Below, in pieces: positions 7,847-16,535 of a DNA stretch of 64,000 nt. Position 1 is the stretch's first letter. Each line of letters starts with the position of its first letter. Below the pieces are notes generated by a model. The model had not been told where the DNA came from and searched no databases. It saw only the letters and a list, made by a program, of their open reading frames with translations. The stretch is from Paraburkholderia sp. CNPSo 3274 (GTDB lineage: Bacteria > Pseudomonadota > Gammaproteobacteria > Burkholderiales > Burkholderiaceae): contig NZ_JAMBPR010000005.1 of the NCBI RefSeq assembly GCF_024206475.1, positions 62,001 through 126,000 on the forward strand. Reading direction: 5' to 3'. The position numbers and the translations under genes are program-made.

Positions 7847-9266
7847 CTATCAAGGCGATGCCAAAGCCGATTTCGATGCGCAAGCCGCCGATGTCGTCGT
7901 GGTCGGCGCAGGTCCCGCCGGGATGAGCGCGGCCACGCGTTCGGCGCGCGCCGGACTCTCAGTGGTCCTGATCGATGAGCAGGACGCCGTGGGCGGCCAG
8001 ATCTATCGCGCGATAGGCCGCGCCGACGCGCGCCGCAAGGAGATACTCGGCCCCGACTACGCGGCGGGCGACGCCATCGCCCAGGCGTTCGCGCATTCCG
8101 GCGCACGCCATGTCGCCCATGCCAGCGTATGGCAGGTCACGCGCGAACATGTCGTTCACTACCTCAAGGACGGCAAAGTAGGCAGTTTCCAGGCGAAGCG
8201 CGTGATTCTCGCGAGCGGTGCGCTGGAGCGGCCGTTTCCCATTCCGGGCTGGACGCTGCCCGGCGTGCTCACGGCGGGCGCCGCGCAAATCCTGCTCAAG
8301 AGTGCGGGCGAAGTGCCCGCCGCGCCGCCTGTGCTCGCGGGCTGCGGGCCGCTGCTCTACCTGCTCGGCTGGCAATATGTACGGGCAGGCGTGCCGATTC
8401 GCGCGCTCGTCGACACCACGCGCCACGAAGACCGCTGGCGCGCGAAACGCCACCTGCTTGCCGCGTTGCGCTCGTGGCCGTTCTTGAGCAAAGGCCTGCA
8501 TTTGATCCGCACGCTGCGCGAGGCCAGGGTACCCATTTTCGAAGCCGCCGACGACCTCGCCGTGGAAGGCCGCCAGGGCGGCGACGGCGTACAGCGCGCA
8601 GCTGCGCTCACGTTCACGTCGCAAGGCCGCGCGCACCGAATCGAAGCCGATGTGATCCTGCTGCACCAGGGCGTGGTGCCCAACACGCAGTTCACGCAGG
8701 CGCTGCGCGCCACGCATCGCTGGGACAACGGGCAGCTTTGCTTCACACCGCAAACGGATGCATGGGGCGAGCTCGACGTGCCCGGCATCTTCGTGGCCGG
8801 CGACGGCGCGGGCATCGGCGGCGCCCAGGCCGCAGCACAACAGGGCGTGCTTGCGGCGCTTGCCGCCGCCGCGCAGCTAGGCTCGATCGATGCAGCCGCG
8901 CGCGATCGCGAGGCCACCCCCCATCGCGCGGAACTCGACCGGGTGATGCGCATCCGTCCGTTCCTCGACAGCCTCTACCGCCCGCGCGATGCGAATCGCA
9001 TCCCCGCTGACAGCACTATCGTCTGCCGCTGCGAAGAGGTGACGGCGGGCGAGCTGCGCGGCTTCGTCGGCCTCGGCTGCCTCGGCCCGAACCAGGCGAA
9101 GTCGTTCGGCCGCTGCGGCATGGGGCCGTGCCAGGGCCGCATGTGCGGCCTCACCGTGACCGAAGTGATCGCCGATGCGCGCAAGGTGCCGCCAGCCGAG
9201 GTGGGCTACTACCGCATCCGCCCGCCCATCAAGCCGCTCACTCTTGGAGAGCTCGCCGGTGAATGA
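7836..9266 (+). CDS. NAD/FAD-dependent oxidoreductase with C-terminal BFD-like [2Fe-2S] domain (HcnB/OoxA-like)
   Basis: 476 residues from ATG 7836, preceded by GAGGAG. The FAD motif is VVVVGAGPAGMSAATRSARA, with a DEQDAVGGQIYRA segment typical of the HcnB/OoxA group. The mid-domain pyridine-nucleotide half is present, and VAGDGAGIGGA near residue 325 is the second FAD contact. A bacterioferritin-associated-ferredoxin-like domain ends the chain with C397, C399, C427 and C432. This is the electron-transfer alpha subunit of opine, D-hydroxyproline or hydrogen-cyanide-synthase-type complexes. The importer context supports substrate catabolism rather than cyanide synthesis. Confidence 0.92.
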   Translation: MPGDYQGDAKADFDAQAADVVVVGAGPAGMSAATRSARAGLSVVLIDEQDAVGGQIYRAIGRADARRKEILGPDYAAGDAIAQAFAHSGARHVAHASVWQVTREHVVHYLKDGKVGSFQAKRVILASGALERPFPIPGWTLPGVLTAGAAQILLKSAGEVPAAPPVLAGCGPLLYLLGWQYVRAGVPIRALVDTTRHEDRWRAKRHLLAALRSWPFLSKGLHLIRTLREARVPIFEAADDLAVEGRQGGDGVQRAAALTFTSQGRAHRIEADVILLHQGVVPNTQFTQALRATHRWDNGQLCFTPQTDAWGELDVPGIFVAGDGAGIGGAQAAAQQGVLAALAAAAQLGSIDAAARDREATPHRAELDRVMRIRPFLDSLYRPRDANRIPADSTIVCRCEEVTAGELRGFVGLGCLGPNQAKSFGRCGMGPCQGRMCGLTVTEVIADARKVPPAEVGYYRIRPPIKPLTLGELAGE

Positions 9267-10440
9267 CGTCCGAACTCCCCCTGCGAGCGCCGTGCAGGAA
9301 GCGGACGTGCTCGTGATCGGCGGCGGCTTGCACGGTTCGAGCAGCGCCTTCCACATGGCGCGGCGCGGCGCGAGCGTGATCGTGCTCGAAGCCGACTACG
9401 TGGGCCGCCATTCGTCGGGCGTGAACGCGGGCGGCGTGCGCACGCTCGGCCGCCCGCTCCCCGAGATCCCGCTTGCGCTCATGTCGCGCGAAATCTGGCA
9501 CGCACTGCCGGAAACCATCGGTGACGACGGTGGCTTCGTTCCTTCCGGACAACTGAAGATTGCCGAAACCGATGCAGAACTTGAGGAGTGCCGCGAGCGC
9601 GTCACGCTGCTCGAATCGCATGGCTTCACGCACGAGAAGCTGATCGACCGCGAGACAGTGCTCGAACTCGAACCTGCGCTGGCGAAGCACGTGACGGGCG
9701 GTATCTGGGTCGAGCGCGACGGCTATGCACTGCCCTTTCGCACCACCACGGCGTTTCGCCTCGGCGCGCAAAAGCATGGCGCACGCTTTTACGAAGGCGT
9801 GGCGGTCACGCACATCGAGCCGCGCGGCGAGCGCTGGATCGCACAAACCCCGCGCGGCACCTTTGCCGCGCGCAAGCTGCTCGTCACCGCGGGCGCGTGG
9901 TCGGGCGAGCTGGCACGCCAGGCCGGCGAGCCGGTGCCCGTGCACCCCGAAGGGCTCATGCTGATGGTCACCCACCGCGTGGCGCCCTTCTGCCGCGCGA
10001 CGCTCGGCGCCACGGGTCGCCCGCTTTCGTTCAAGCAGTTCGACAACGGCACGGTGGTGATCGGCGGCAAGCTGATCGGCATCGCGGATCTGCCGGGGCG
10101 GCACGGCGAAGTCGATTTCATGCGGCTCGTGAAAAGCGCGCAGACCGTTGTCGATCTGTTTCCGCATCTGCGCCATCTGGGCGTGAACCGCGCATGGGCC
10201 GGCGTGGAAGCGTTCACGGCCGACTCGCTGCCCATCATCTCGGCAAGCCGGCGCGCCGCGAATCTCTACTACTCGTTCGGCTATTGCGGCAGCGGCTTTC
10301 AACTCGGGCCCGCGTGCGGGCGGCTCGTTTCCGAACTCGTGCTCGACGGCGCGCCTTCGCTTTCGCTCGATGCGTTCGCGATCGACCGCTTCGAGCGCGC
10401 CGCGGTGCAGGCGCCACTGGCCGGCGTTGCCGCGCATTGA
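9259..10440 (+). CDS. FAD-dependent oxidoreductase, DAO family (HcnC/OoxB-like beta subunit)
   Basis: 393 residues from a GTG at 9259 that overlaps the previous stop by 8 bases. The dinucleotide-binding motif is VLVIGGGLHGSSSAFHMARR. Near the C-terminus the motif SFGYCGSGFQLGPACGRLVSEL completes the DAO fold. With the [2Fe-2S] and BFD subunits it would form an OoxAB- or HcnABC-type dehydrogenase. It differs clearly from the other DAO gene at 6322, so the operon encodes two catalytic-type flavoproteins. These could act on sequential intermediates or on stereoisomers. Confidence 0.91.
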   Translation: MNDVRTPPASAVQEADVLVIGGGLHGSSSAFHMARRGASVIVLEADYVGRHSSGVNAGGVRTLGRPLPEIPLALMSREIWHALPETIGDDGGFVPSGQLKIAETDAELEECRERVTLLESHGFTHEKLIDRETVLELEPALAKHVTGGIWVERDGYALPFRTTTAFRLGAQKHGARFYEGVAVTHIEPRGERWIAQTPRGTFAARKLLVTAGAWSGELARQAGEPVPVHPEGLMLMVTHRVAPFCRATLGATGRPLSFKQFDNGTVVIGGKLIGIADLPGRHGEVDFMRLVKSAQTVVDLFPHLRHLGVNRAWAGVEAFTADSLPIISASRRAANLYYSFGYCGSGFQLGPACGRLVSELVLDGAPSLSLDAFAIDRFERAAVQAPLAGVAAH

Positions 10441-10495
10441 TGCCATCGATTCCCTCACCCCGTATCGCCATTGCGGCGAAGGAGCTTGCAGACAC

Positions 10496-10849
10496 ATGAA
10501 CGATATCGTTCGCATCGAAACCAATCAGCGCATGAGCCGCGTCGTGAAGGCCGCGGGGCTCGTGTTCGTGGGTGGCCAGACCTCGGCCGATCCGTCGCCC
10601 GACGTGAAAACCCAGACCGCCGCCGTGCTCGCGAAAATCGACGGGTTTCTCGCCAAGGCCGGCATCGACAAGACCCGGCTCGTCTCCGCGCAGGTCTGGC
10701 TCGCCGATATCGCGCGCGACTTCGCGGGCATGAACGAGGTGTGGGACACGTGGGTGCCCGCAGGTTGCGCGCCCACGCGCGCGACGGTGCAGGCGCAGTT
10801 GGCGTCGCCGCAATTGCTCGTGGAAATCGCGGTTGTGGCCCTGGGTTAA
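10496..10849 (+). CDS. RidA/YjgF-family imine/enamine deaminase
   Basis: 117 residues, the usual size. The conserved active-site arginine is R95 in APTRATVQAQLASP, and the trimer-forming strand LLVEIAVVALG ends the chain. AAGGAG lies about 10 bases before the ATG. RidA proteins hydrolyse reactive imines released by flavin amine oxidases. Being the last gene of this operon fits detoxification or completion of the reaction made by the two DAO-type oxidases upstream. It might belong to a Rid subgroup other than classical RidA. Confidence 0.9.
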   Translation: MNDIVRIETNQRMSRVVKAAGLVFVGGQTSADPSPDVKTQTAAVLAKIDGFLAKAGIDKTRLVSAQVWLADIARDFAGMNEVWDTWVPAGCAPTRATVQAQLASPQLLVEIAVVALG

Positions 10850-11005
10850 GCGCCGCGCGAGGCTGCCGGCGCCGCCGTGAAAGCACGCCGACAGCCACAG
10901 TCGAGCAACCGTAAAGCGACGGCGCGGGATCAAAGCACGCTGTAAGCGCAAGTTCACGTTCGCGCGGCACAATGGCGAACCCACCCGAACTTAGAGGAGC
11001 GCGCG

Positions 11006-11671
11006 ATGGCCCTTCCTTACGGCTACGTTAAGGCGAAGATTGTTTCCGCACCGCAGTTGAAGGCCACGCGGCGGCCACACGAAGTCCAATACCACCTGCA
11101 CTTCGGCGTGACGGTCAATGGCGCGCAATGGGACATCGCCGTCAACGTGGGCACCACGGATGCCGACGACCTGCTCAAGTACAAGCTCGTGTTCGACTTC
11201 AACCACAGCGTGCTCACCACGCTCGAGGGCGCGGCCGAGGGCTCGACCGATCTCACGGGCACCGAAGCGCTGCCCGCCATCGACTTTCAGCGCAGCGATT
11301 TTCTCGCCAATACGGGCGCGTGGCGCATCAGCGACGTGATGGACGGCTCCGACCAGGTGGAGCCCGTCGCTTCGCTGCAGCGCCTTCTGTTGCGCGCGCA
11401 ACAAGCGTCGCTCGACGTCTACGTATTTGGCCGCTTCTACAGCGAAGGCGACGGCATCCACGACGTCCACATGAACCAGGGCTCGAAGGGCGAGTTTATC
11501 CACAAGGCGGGCAACGACGCGAACGACCACAACGACATCTGGCAGGACGGCGCGCTGCTCGTGGATCTGGGCGACCCCGAATGGGCCTTGTATGTGGCGG
11601 CGTTCGATCAGCAATACGTGCCCACCGACGACCTCGGCAATCCCACGCCGGATTCGCAGCCGATTTCGTAA
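11006..11671 (+). CDS. YukJ / DUF2278 family protein
   Basis: 221 residues beginning MALPYGYVKAKIVSAPQL. Family marks are the IAVNV strand, and near the end GDGIHDVHMNQGSKGEF followed by NDIWQDGALLVD. The function of YukJ proteins is not established; they look cytosolic and have no signal peptide. GAGGAG precedes the ATG by about 9 bases. It stands alone with its own 156-bp upstream region and converges on the TonB-receptor gene. Confidence 0.88.
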   Translation: MALPYGYVKAKIVSAPQLKATRRPHEVQYHLHFGVTVNGAQWDIAVNVGTTDADDLLKYKLVFDFNHSVLTTLEGAAEGSTDLTGTEALPAIDFQRSDFLANTGAWRISDVMDGSDQVEPVASLQRLLLRAQQASLDVYVFGRFYSEGDGIHDVHMNQGSKGEFIHKAGNDANDHNDIWQDGALLVDLGDPEWALYVAAFDQQYVPTDDLGNPTPDSQPIS

Positions 11672-11678
11672 GCGGCGC

Positions 11679-11704
11679 GCGCATGCCGGAATCCCGCCAT
11701 GCGC
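11679..11704. terminator. Possible bidirectional hairpin between YukJ and the receptor gene
   Basis: GCGCATG and CATGCGC form a 7-bp stem around a 12-base loop in the 58-bp convergent gap. There is no T-run on either side, so it may only stall polymerase or protect 3' ends. Confidence 0.3.
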
Positions 11705-11729
11705 CCGCACTTTCGAGCTGATCGAACGT

Positions 11730-13964
11730 TTAGAAGTCGATCTTCGCGTTGAGGCTGACCGTGCGCGGATCGCCTGGCGCGATGTAATCGGAGTACTGGT
11801 ACATCCAGTAACGGCGATTCGTGATGTTGTCGATCGCCGCGCGCAGCGTCACGTCGTGGCCGCCAATGCGGGTGAAGTAGTTCGCGCCCACGTTCACGAG
11901 CATGTAGCCGCCCGTTTCCAGATTGTTTGCCGGACGCACCTGGGTGCTGCCCGTGAACTTCGCATCCGCGGCCAGTTGCAGGCCTTGCACGTAAGGCACG
12001 TCGTAAGTCACGCGGCCCGCGGCGACGAACGTCGGCGCGCCGGCTACACGATTGCCGTTGTACGACTGGCCCTTCGCGTACCACGTATCGAGCAGCGTGA
12101 CGCTGCCTGCCACCTGCCAGCTGCGGCCAAGCCGTACGCGGCCGGCCGCCTCGACGCCTTCGTAGATCGAGTTACCATCCTGCACGTAGACGTTGTCGCT
12201 GTTCGCATAAGCCGCGCCGCGCTCGATGCGGAACAGCGCCGCCGTTGCGCTCCAGCGCTCGTGCTCGCTCTTGATGCCGATTTCGTACTGACGCGAGCGC
12301 AGCGGGCGCAGCATCGCGCCTCCGTTCGCATAGATGCTGTCCACGATCGCGCCCTGCTCCAGCGCCTCGACGTAGCTCGCGTACAGCGTCGTATTCGGCT
12401 CGAGCTTGTACATGAGCGCGAAGGTCGGCGTGAGCACGCCGCTCTGGCTGTACTGGGACGTCTTCTCGCCCGTGGTTGCGTAGTTGTTCTGACTATAGTT
12501 CGTGTAACGCAGGCCCGCGAGCACCGACCAGCGGCTCGTGATCTGCATCGTGTCGCTCACGAACGCCGAGGCCTGCGTGATATCGCTCGTGCGGTACGTT
12601 TCGAGCCCGCCGCCCGAATAGAAGCGCCACGGGTTGGGCTGATACAGGTTGCCGTTGCCGAGTACCGTATAGATCGAGTTCAACGCGTAGTTGTTGGTCT
12701 GGTGCTGGTACGCGCCGCCAATCACGAGTTGATGCGTGAACGGCCCGGTCTTCACCTTGCCCTCGAACATGCCCTGCCAGTAGACGTCCTGATGGCCTTC
12801 GTCGCCGTTCCAGCGCGCGTCGGTGTAGTCGCCTTCCTGGTTGAGCAGCGTGAGCGTGCTCTCGTTGCGATCGCGCGCCGACTTGCTGTAACTGCCCGAG
12901 GTGGTGAACGACCAGTCGGGCGTGATCTGGTAACGCACGCCCGCCGTGTAGAGCTGCAGGTTAGTGTTGATGTGCTGGTCGGTGCCGCCAAGCAGGTTGC
13001 TGCCGCCGCTGATCACCGCGGGCAGGCTCGACGCTGTGTAGCTACCCGTATAGATCGCGGGCGTCTGGCCGCTGGAACGGATCGTCTGGTAGAGCGCGTT
13101 GAACCACACCTGCAGGTCGCGCGTGAGCTGGCCGTCGAGCGCGAGCGAAACCGAGTTGCGGTTGATATCGCCGGCGTTATAGGTCTTGCCCGCTTCCTTC
13201 GTGTAGTTCAGGCGCGCGCCGAACATGTCGTCCGGGCCGAAGCGGCGGTTCAGGTCGACGTGCGTGCTCAGCACGCCGTCCATGCGATAGCCCACGTCGA
13301 GGCTCGTGACAGGGTCCTTCTCCGGCCGCTTCGTCACGTAGTTGACGAGGCCGCCCGGCTGCGCGAAGCCGTACATGAAGCCGCCCAGGCCCTTGAGCAG
13401 TTCCACGCGCTCCAACTGCTCGTAGGGCATGGTGATGCCGTACGAAATGAACGGATTGCCGTCGATACGAAAGCCGTTTTGCCAGTCCATGGGGAGACCG
13501 CGAATGGTGATGTAGGTGGCCCACGCGTTATAGGCGTTGCTGTTATTGCTGACCGAGGCGTCGCCGGCAAATACATCGCCGAGCTTGTAGACCTGGCGCT
13601 CGGCCAGATCCTCTCCCGTCACGACGGTGGTCGAGAACGGCGTGTCGAGCTGCGAGCGCGTGCCGAGCGCGCCGCTGTTCACTGGCGTGTTCAGGTGCAG
13701 CGGCGAATCGGCGACCTCGCTCGCGCTCACCTTCACGGCGGGCAGCGCCTGGTCCGTGCCGGCGGTACCGGCGGCGGCCTGCGGCGGCGCCTTCTGGGTT
13801 GCGCTCGTCGCGGCGCTGTCCTGTGTCGACGTTTGGGCAACAGCGGCCTGAGCCGCCGCAAAAGTAAGCCAGGCCGCAATATGCAACGGCCGCGGCAGCG
13901 TGCGTCGCGCTTGCCGCGCGTGTTCTCGGTTGTTCATGTCGTTTTGGAAGGGTCGTCTCGCCAT
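11730..13964 (-). CDS. TonB-dependent siderophore receptor
   Basis: 744 residues. A signal peptide (hydrophobic stretch IAAWLTFAAAQAAVAQ) precedes a plug domain with the elements PFSTTVVTGEDLAER, YITIRGLPMDWQNGFRIDGN and ERVELLKGLGGFMYGFAQPG. A 22-strand barrel follows, ending in the outer-membrane signature aromatic residue KIDF. The mature N-terminus lacks an obvious extra STN signalling domain. It imports a ferric siderophore across the outer membrane using TonB energy; the siderophore is not identifiable. A near-consensus Fur box lies 18 bp upstream of the start. Initiation at the second Met (27 bases downstream) is also possible. No siderophore synthesis genes are nearby, so this may be a xenosiderophore receptor. 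Confidence 0.94.
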   Translation of the reverse strand: MARRPFQNDMNNREHARQARRTLPRPLHIAAWLTFAAAQAAVAQTSTQDSAATSATQKAPPQAAAGTAGTDQALPAVKVSASEVADSPLHLNTPVNSGALGTRSQLDTPFSTTVVTGEDLAERQVYKLGDVFAGDASVSNNSNAYNAWATYITIRGLPMDWQNGFRIDGNPFISYGITMPYEQLERVELLKGLGGFMYGFAQPGGLVNYVTKRPEKDPVTSLDVGYRMDGVLSTHVDLNRRFGPDDMFGARLNYTKEAGKTYNAGDINRNSVSLALDGQLTRDLQVWFNALYQTIRSSGQTPAIYTGSYTASSLPAVISGGSNLLGGTDQHINTNLQLYTAGVRYQITPDWSFTTSGSYSKSARDRNESTLTLLNQEGDYTDARWNGDEGHQDVYWQGMFEGKVKTGPFTHQLVIGGAYQHQTNNYALNSIYTVLGNGNLYQPNPWRFYSGGGLETYRTSDITQASAFVSDTMQITSRWSVLAGLRYTNYSQNNYATTGEKTSQYSQSGVLTPTFALMYKLEPNTTLYASYVEALEQGAIVDSIYANGGAMLRPLRSRQYEIGIKSEHERWSATAALFRIERGAAYANSDNVYVQDGNSIYEGVEAAGRVRLGRSWQVAGSVTLLDTWYAKGQSYNGNRVAGAPTFVAAGRVTYDVPYVQGLQLAADAKFTGSTQVRPANNLETGGYMLVNVGANYFTRIGGHDVTLRAAIDNITNRRYWMYQYSDYIAPGDPRTVSLNAKIDF

Positions 13965-13981
13965 TGCTTGCCGGATACTTC

Positions 13982-14000
13982 AATGAGAAGCATTCTCATT
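13982..14000. promoter_or_regulatory. Fur box upstream of the TonB-dependent receptor
   Basis: The 19-bp sequence AATGAGAAGCATTCTCATT is a perfect dyad (8-bp arms, 3-base centre). It closely matches the classical Fur consensus in both size and the TGA..A/T..TCA pattern. It sits immediately 5' of the receptor gene, where bound Fur-Fe would block its promoter. Iron starvation should therefore induce the receptor. Confidence 0.85.
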
Positions 14001-14288
14001 TCCATTGGCGGGCGATATTAACAAACCCTTACGACTTTTCCTAGAACTCCCGTCTCATTCGTCAGATTTGATGGATTCCTTCGAAATCCTGCTCAAAACG
14101 GACTCGAAGCGGCCAGATAATGTCTAATTTGCGCAAAAATCGTCGAAAATCGTCTGGATTGGACAGCCGCACGAAACGTGGCGCGGGTGCGCCCGGCTTG
14201 CTGCATTGCGCACTGTCGGCGCCTGGAAATACGCTAAGCCGCGACATAAAATACAGGCCCAGTCAGTCCATTCACGTGGTGACCGCGT
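14001..14288. other. Gene-free intergenic region
   Basis: About 290 bases, more A/T-rich than the flanks, between the Fur box and the small secreted-protein gene. It should hold the -35/-10 of the receptor (minus strand) and of the gene at 14289. I see no convincing coding frame, repeat or hairpin. Confidence 0.5.
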
Positions 14289-14594
14289 ATGAGACACGCT
14301 ACGTTCCCCGTGCTGATCGTTCTGGCTTCGGTCCCGGCCGCATGGGCTATGGGCCTTGGCTCGGCGAACAAAAACACGGATCTGCCCTCTCCCCAGGGCG
14401 CGGCGCCTGCCACGCTGCATTGGCCTCCCGCCTCGCCCTCGTCTGTCCCGCCCGGTATTTCGCGCGCCGCGTTGCATACGGGCACCCAGCATGACGGCAA
14501 GTCGTATTTCGAAACGCTCCCGGGTGGCGACAAGAAACTCGACGATGAAGGTGCACCCTTGCGCGGCGATCGTTTCCACTGGCAGCAGCCCTAG
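14289..14594 (+). CDS. Small secreted hypothetical protein
   Basis: 101 residues, not recognised. MRHATFPVLIVLASVPAAWA looks like a cleavable signal peptide. The mature chain is short, proline-rich in its first half and charged in the second (GGDKKLDDEGAP), with no cysteines. The ribosome-binding site is weak. Codon positions look coding-like but the gene is short, so it could be spurious. If real, it is a periplasmic or exported protein of unknown role. Confidence 0.5.
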   Translation: MRHATFPVLIVLASVPAAWAMGLGSANKNTDLPSPQGAAPATLHWPPASPSSVPPGISRAALHTGTQHDGKSYFETLPGGDKKLDDEGAPLRGDRFHWQQP

Positions 14595-14869
14595 CATTCA
14601 CACGCTGCATGCCTGCATGGGTTGCGATCTTCAGTTTTCCTGATTATTGTCGCCAGCTGCCAGAATGAACTGGCGGCTCCATACTGGCGCTCGCTGCGAT
14701 GCCGTTACGCGCTTAAGCTTTCACAGCAGGCAGCCGGCTAGCAACAACCGCACCTGAATATCCGCTGCGCATAGCGCGCGCGAGGGCATGCTTGCGCTCC
14801 GGCCACGTTAGAACGGCCAAAAGCGAGTTCCATGACATGATCGGCGCGTCCTGAAACTGGAACACCATC

Positions 14870-15985
14870 GTGCCCCGTCTGGTTCGTTCGCATCTTCGCC
14901 TGAAAGTCTGCGTGCTGGCCGCTTCGCTCGCCTTGCTGGCCGCACCGCTCGTTACCGATCCCGCGCAAGCCTGCACGCGCGCACTCTACGTGGGCGACAG
15001 CGGTCTCGTCATCACGGGGCGTTCGATGGACTGGTCCGAGGACATGCGCTCGAACGTCTGGGTCTTTCCGGCTGGAATTGAACGCGACGGCAGCGCGGGC
15101 CCGCGCTCGCCGCACTGGCGCTCGAAATATGGCAGCGTGGTGGTCTCGGGCTACGATATCGGCAGTGTGGACGGCATGAACGAGCGCGGCCTCGTGACCA
15201 ACGCGCTCTATCTCGCCGAAACCGATTACGGCAAGCCCAACTCGGGGCGGCAACCGCTCGCCATCAGCCTGTGGGCGCAATACGTGCTCGACAATTTCGC
15301 CACCGTTGGCGAGGCCGTAGATGCACTTGGCCACGAGCCGTTCCAGATCATTGCGCCGCCGCTACCCGACGGAAAACCAATCTCCATTCACCTCGCGCTT
15401 TCCGATTCGCATGGCGACTCGGCCATCCTCGAATATATCGACGGCAAGCTCGTGATCATGCACGACAAGGCATACAAGGTGATGACGAACTCGCCGATCT
15501 ACCCCGAACAGCTCGCGCTCGACACGTACTGGAAAAGCGTGGGCGGACTCGCCTTTCTGCCCGGCACGAATCGCGCGGCCGACCGTTTCGTGCGCACCTC
15601 GTTCCTGCTCGACGCCATTCCCAAGAAGCCCGACCCTGCCTATATGGCGGGCGTGCCGCAGCAGAACCCCAATTATCAGGCTGTGGCGAGCGTGATGAGC
15701 CTCATGCGCTCGGTGAGCGTGCCGCTCGGTATTACCACGCCCAACATGCCGAATCTTTCGTCGACGATCTGGCGCACGGTCGCCGATCAGACGAACCGCG
15801 TCTATTACTTCGATTCCGCCACGCGCCCCGACACCTTCTGGATCTCGCTGAGCAAGCTCGATCTCAAGCCCGGCGCGCCCGTGATGAAACTCACCATCGA
15901 TTCGGGCCAGGTGTATTCAGGCGAGGTGTCGGGCAATTTCGTGGCGACGCCGTCGTTCAAGTTCATGCCTGCGCCCGCGCCTTGA
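14870..15985 (+). CDS. Linear amide C-N hydrolase, choloylglycine hydrolase / penicillin V acylase family (secreted)
   Basis: 371 residues from a GTG start. The signal peptide ends AQA, so cleavage exposes Cys35 as the N-terminal nucleophile (ACTRALYVG). The next conserved elements are TGRSMDW and the asparagine in GLVTNALYLAE. A DRTNR-like loop appears as ADQTNRVYYFDS. This Ntn-hydrolase family cuts amide bonds in bile salts, penicillin V or N-acyl-homoserine lactones. A soil-type organism would more likely use it on acyl-amides or quorum signals than on bile salts. It is monocistronic, with about 275 bases of gene-free DNA upstream. Confidence 0.88.
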   Translation: MPRLVRSHLRLKVCVLAASLALLAAPLVTDPAQACTRALYVGDSGLVITGRSMDWSEDMRSNVWVFPAGIERDGSAGPRSPHWRSKYGSVVVSGYDIGSVDGMNERGLVTNALYLAETDYGKPNSGRQPLAISLWAQYVLDNFATVGEAVDALGHEPFQIIAPPLPDGKPISIHLALSDSHGDSAILEYIDGKLVIMHDKAYKVMTNSPIYPEQLALDTYWKSVGGLAFLPGTNRAADRFVRTSFLLDAIPKKPDPAYMAGVPQQNPNYQAVASVMSLMRSVSVPLGITTPNMPNLSSTIWRTVADQTNRVYYFDSATRPDTFWISLSKLDLKPGAPVMKLTIDSGQVYSGEVSGNFVATPSFKFMPAPAP

Positions 15986-16007
15986 TCGCCTCGCGGCGTT
16001 TTCGCGC

Positions 16008-16433
16008 TTATTTGGCGAAAAGCTGGCCGATGTCCTTGAACGCCTTGAATTCGAGCGCATTGCCGCACGGGTCGAGGAAGAACATCGTGGCTTGCTCGCC
16101 CACCTGCCCCTTGAAGCGCACGTAAGGTTCGATCACGAACTTCACGCCAAAGGTCTTGAGGCGCTCGGCCAGCGCCTCCCAGTCGCCCCAGCTCAGCACG
16201 ACGCCGAAATGCGGCACCGGCACGTCGTGGCCGTCCACGGGGTTCGTGTGCGCATGGTCCTGCGAGGCCGTTTTCGGGTGTTCGTGAATCACGAGCTGAT
16301 GTCCGAAGAAGTCGAAGTCGACCCACTGCGCGCTGGAGCGCCCCTCCGCAAGACCAAATACGCGGCCGTAGAAGTCGCGCGCAGCTGCGAGGTCATAAAC
16401 GGGAATGGCGAGGTGAAAGGGGGAAAGCGACAT
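16008..16433 (-). CDS. VOC family protein (glyoxalase/bleomycin-resistance fold)
   Basis: About 140 residues from ATG 16433, chosen over an upstream ATG because GTGGAGA precedes it at good spacing and it begins [20 protein letters not shown]. It contains two beta-alpha-beta-beta-beta modules. Probable metal ligands are His in FHLAIPV, the His in PHFGVVL, and Glu in GNALEFKAF near the C-terminus. [11 protein letters not shown] is a typical VOC ending. The enzyme may be a dioxygenase, lyase or isomerase on a small aromatic or glyoxal-type compound. It diverges from a LysR gene 102 bp away, which probably controls it. Confidence 0.88.
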   Translation of the reverse strand: MSLSPFHLAIPVYDLAAARDFYGRVFGLAEGRSSAQWVDFDFFGHQLVIHEHPKTASQDHAHTNPVDGHDVPVPHFGVVLSWGDWEALAERLKTFGVKFVIEPYVRFKGQVGEQATMFFLDPCGNALEFKAFKDIGQLFAK

Positions 16434-16535
16434 GCGTGTCTCCACTGTCTTCGAAAGCGATCCCGCCATGGTAGACAGACCGAAGCAAAAACAAAATCAA
16501 CATATAATTTTCTGATTCACAAATATTCTTGATGA
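16434..16535. promoter_or_regulatory. Divergent promoter region between VOC gene and LysR gene
   Basis: A 102-bp A/T-rich gap. ATTCA (16515-16519) and TGAAT (16533-16537) form an interrupted dyad that touches the LysR start codon. This position fits an autoregulatory LysR site. Confidence 0.4.

Noticed and set aside
7472..10440. A hydrogen cyanide synthase (hcnABC) locus
   Set aside because: Subunits resemble HcnABC, but the ABC importer, the extra DAO gene, RidA and an OccR-like LysR point to uptake and catabolism. Family resemblance alone cannot support cyanogenesis.
11592..14021. An 809-codon open frame opposite the siderophore receptor
   Set aside because: It is the antisense of a clear TonB-receptor gene, rich in Arg, Ala, His and Val with no domain. 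High GC with biased third positions produces such frames.
14120..14494. A 124-codon frame beginning MSNLRKNRRKSSGLDS
   Set aside because: It overlaps the better-supported small secreted protein in another frame and has no recognisable feature.
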